This document shows positions 63,901-64,000 of a stretch of 64,000 nucleotides of DNA, piece by piece. A model generated the notes under the pieces. It worked only from the letters and a program-made list of their open reading frames with translations, was not told where the DNA came from and ran no database searches. Numbering within the stretch: position 1 is the first letter of the stretch; every line of letters begins with the position of its first letter. The DNA comes from Sphingomonas aracearum (GTDB lineage Bacteria > Pseudomonadota > Alphaproteobacteria > Sphingomonadales > Sphingomonadaceae). The position numbers were made by a program, and so were the translations under genes. The DNA lies in assembly GCF_003345355.1 (NCBI RefSeq), contig NZ_QQNB01000005.1, forward strand, positions 62,001 through 126,000, read 5' to 3'.

Positions 63901-64000
63901 GGCCCATGTCGGCGCAATGCAGCGTCTGCGGCCTGTCGTCATGACCGCGCTTGTCGCCAGCCTCGGCTTCGTGCCGATGGCGCTTGGCGAGGGCGCGGGC
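60944..64000 (+). CDS. czcA: CzcA heavy-metal RND efflux pump (Zn/Co/Cd), cut by window end
   Basis: About 1019 residues of an RND pump of roughly 1050-1090 are present. The fourth helix reads GALDFGLIVDGAVIIVENAL, the HME1 pattern with proton-relay Asp, Asp and Glu, characteristic of divalent cation CzcA pumps and different from cusA at 25883. An insert around residues 145-180 (DDKHKPGEPGQQPDGSYITP) is charged. It exports zinc, cobalt and cadmium from periplasm and cytosol. The last helices lie beyond the window. Confidence 0.95.
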   Translation, partial: MIARIVTWAVEKRWLVLLLTVIVAAIGAFSLYRLPIDAVPDITNNQVQINVRAPALSPELVEKQVSFPIETALAGTPGLEYTRSLSRNGFAQITAVFSDATDIYFARQQVGERLRGVQENLPDGVNPEMGPIATGLGEVYMYTVRLDHREDDKHKPGEPGQQPDGSYITPEGERLTTEEDKATYLRTAQDWIVTPLLKTTPGLAGVDSIGGYAKQFLVVPDVQKLASLGITLTDLGNALERNNTSVGGGFVNRNGEGLAVRSDALVRNASELARTVIATRNGVPITVEQVATVKTGQAIRMGSASENGTEVVVGTAIMRIGENSRIVSTAVAEKLKTINASLPPDVVIQPVLNRTELVNSTIKTVAKNLSEGAVLVIVVLFLLLGNFRAALIAALVIPITMMLTGFGMLRAGVSANLMSLGALDFGLIVDGAVIIVENALRRLAEQQHHEGRLLSVKERLATVASAAREMIRPSVYGQAIIILVYVPLLTLTGVEGKTFVPMALTVIIALAFAFILSLTFVPAMIAIWLSKKVEEKDGRIITWLKKRYEPGLDRAMKRPTVTIGAGVASLVVAALAFTTLGSVFLPQLDEGDLLIQSLRIPATSVQQSQAMQVPIERMMSKQPEVQFVYSKTGTAELAADPMPPNATDMFVILKPRKDWPNPELPKEELVSRIEGKLAKIPGNAYEITQPIQMRFNELIAGVRGDIAVKVFGDDFNQMNRTAEQIAATLRKTQGAADVKVEQTTGLPMLDIRVNRDAMARLGVTAQDVQDTVTATIGGRTSGQIFEGDRRFPVVIRLSEAQRADIGLLQQVQVPVAGGGYVPLSSVAEIKVVDGPNQISRENGKRRVVVQANVRGRDVGSVVADAQAAIASQVRLPAGTYLEWGGQFENLQSASERLKLVIPACFILILLLLYGALGSVRDAAIVFTGVPFALVGGVLLLFLRGMDFSISAAVGFIALSGIAVLNGLVMVSSIQDLIRSGLSREEAAHVGAMQRLRPVVMTALVASLGFVPMALGEGAG

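Overview
The window is GC-rich, densely packed alphaproteobacterial DNA that looks like an accessory region (plasmid or genomic island) of a sphingomonad. This rests on protein style (a CYP152 peroxygenase matching Sphingomonas P450SPalpha at its key residue positions, a DUF6118 remnant, FTR1-cytochrome fusions), on an alphaproteobacterial LexA box, and on the density of recombinases and metal-resistance operons. No rRNA, tRNA, CRISPR array or replication origin was recognised.

Layout. 1-1.8 kb: type III-like methyltransferase (mod) with the start of the next gene, probably res. 1.9-5.5 kb: DNA repair block with an HMCES/YedK-like protein, an ATP-dependent DNA ligase and a LexA-controlled umuDC pair. 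5.7-10.2 kb: HNH and GIY-YIG nucleases, several unknown genes and a two-gene operon with a TIR-like protein. 10.3-11.6 kb: tyrosine recombinase. 11.7-17.2 kb: sulfite module with a periplasmic sulfite dehydrogenase pair, a TDT/Ssu1-like exporter, a LysR regulator, a second cytosolic sulfite oxidase-like enzyme and an MgtC protein. 17.3-21.0 kb: mobile-element scar with IS21-like end repeats, two resolvases and an IS1182-type transposase. 21.0-24.3 kb: arsR-arsC-arsB-arsN-arsH. 24.3-25.5 kb: merR-like gene and a glutaredoxin-MauE fusion behind a mer-type operator.

25.5-50.3 kb is a large copper/silver region: cusCBAF, small Cys/Met/His-rich secreted proteins, DUF411 and DUF305 proteins, an RTX protein, a copA-copB-cytochrome-PepSY-DUF305 operon, a CnrYXH-like ECF sigma system, copC-copD, an orphan fliQ, a Cys-rich four-helix copper store, a DUF4396 protein, and a copper P-type ATPase with cueR. 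50.3-52.3 kb: a broken DUF6118 gene and a P450. 52.4-53.5 kb: shortened mer operon (merR, merT, GDCCVFCS protein). 53.7-64 kb: retropepsin-PDZ protein, zntR-like regulator, CDF transporter, FTR1 permease, then czcI-like, czcC, czcB and czcA, which runs off the end.

The main new observation is a candidate copper regulon. A bipartite promoter with AGGG in the upstream box (TGAGGG or CAAGGG), exactly 16 bases, then CGTA occurs seven times between 33.1 and 45.9 kb, upstream of DUF411, RTX, multicopper oxidase copA, cnrY, copC, the four-helix copper store and DUF4396. The ECF sigma factor encoded in the middle of this region is the obvious candidate to read it. A second theme is MerR-type control: five promoters with 19-20 base spacers over a dyad lie next to MerR-family genes or metal genes.
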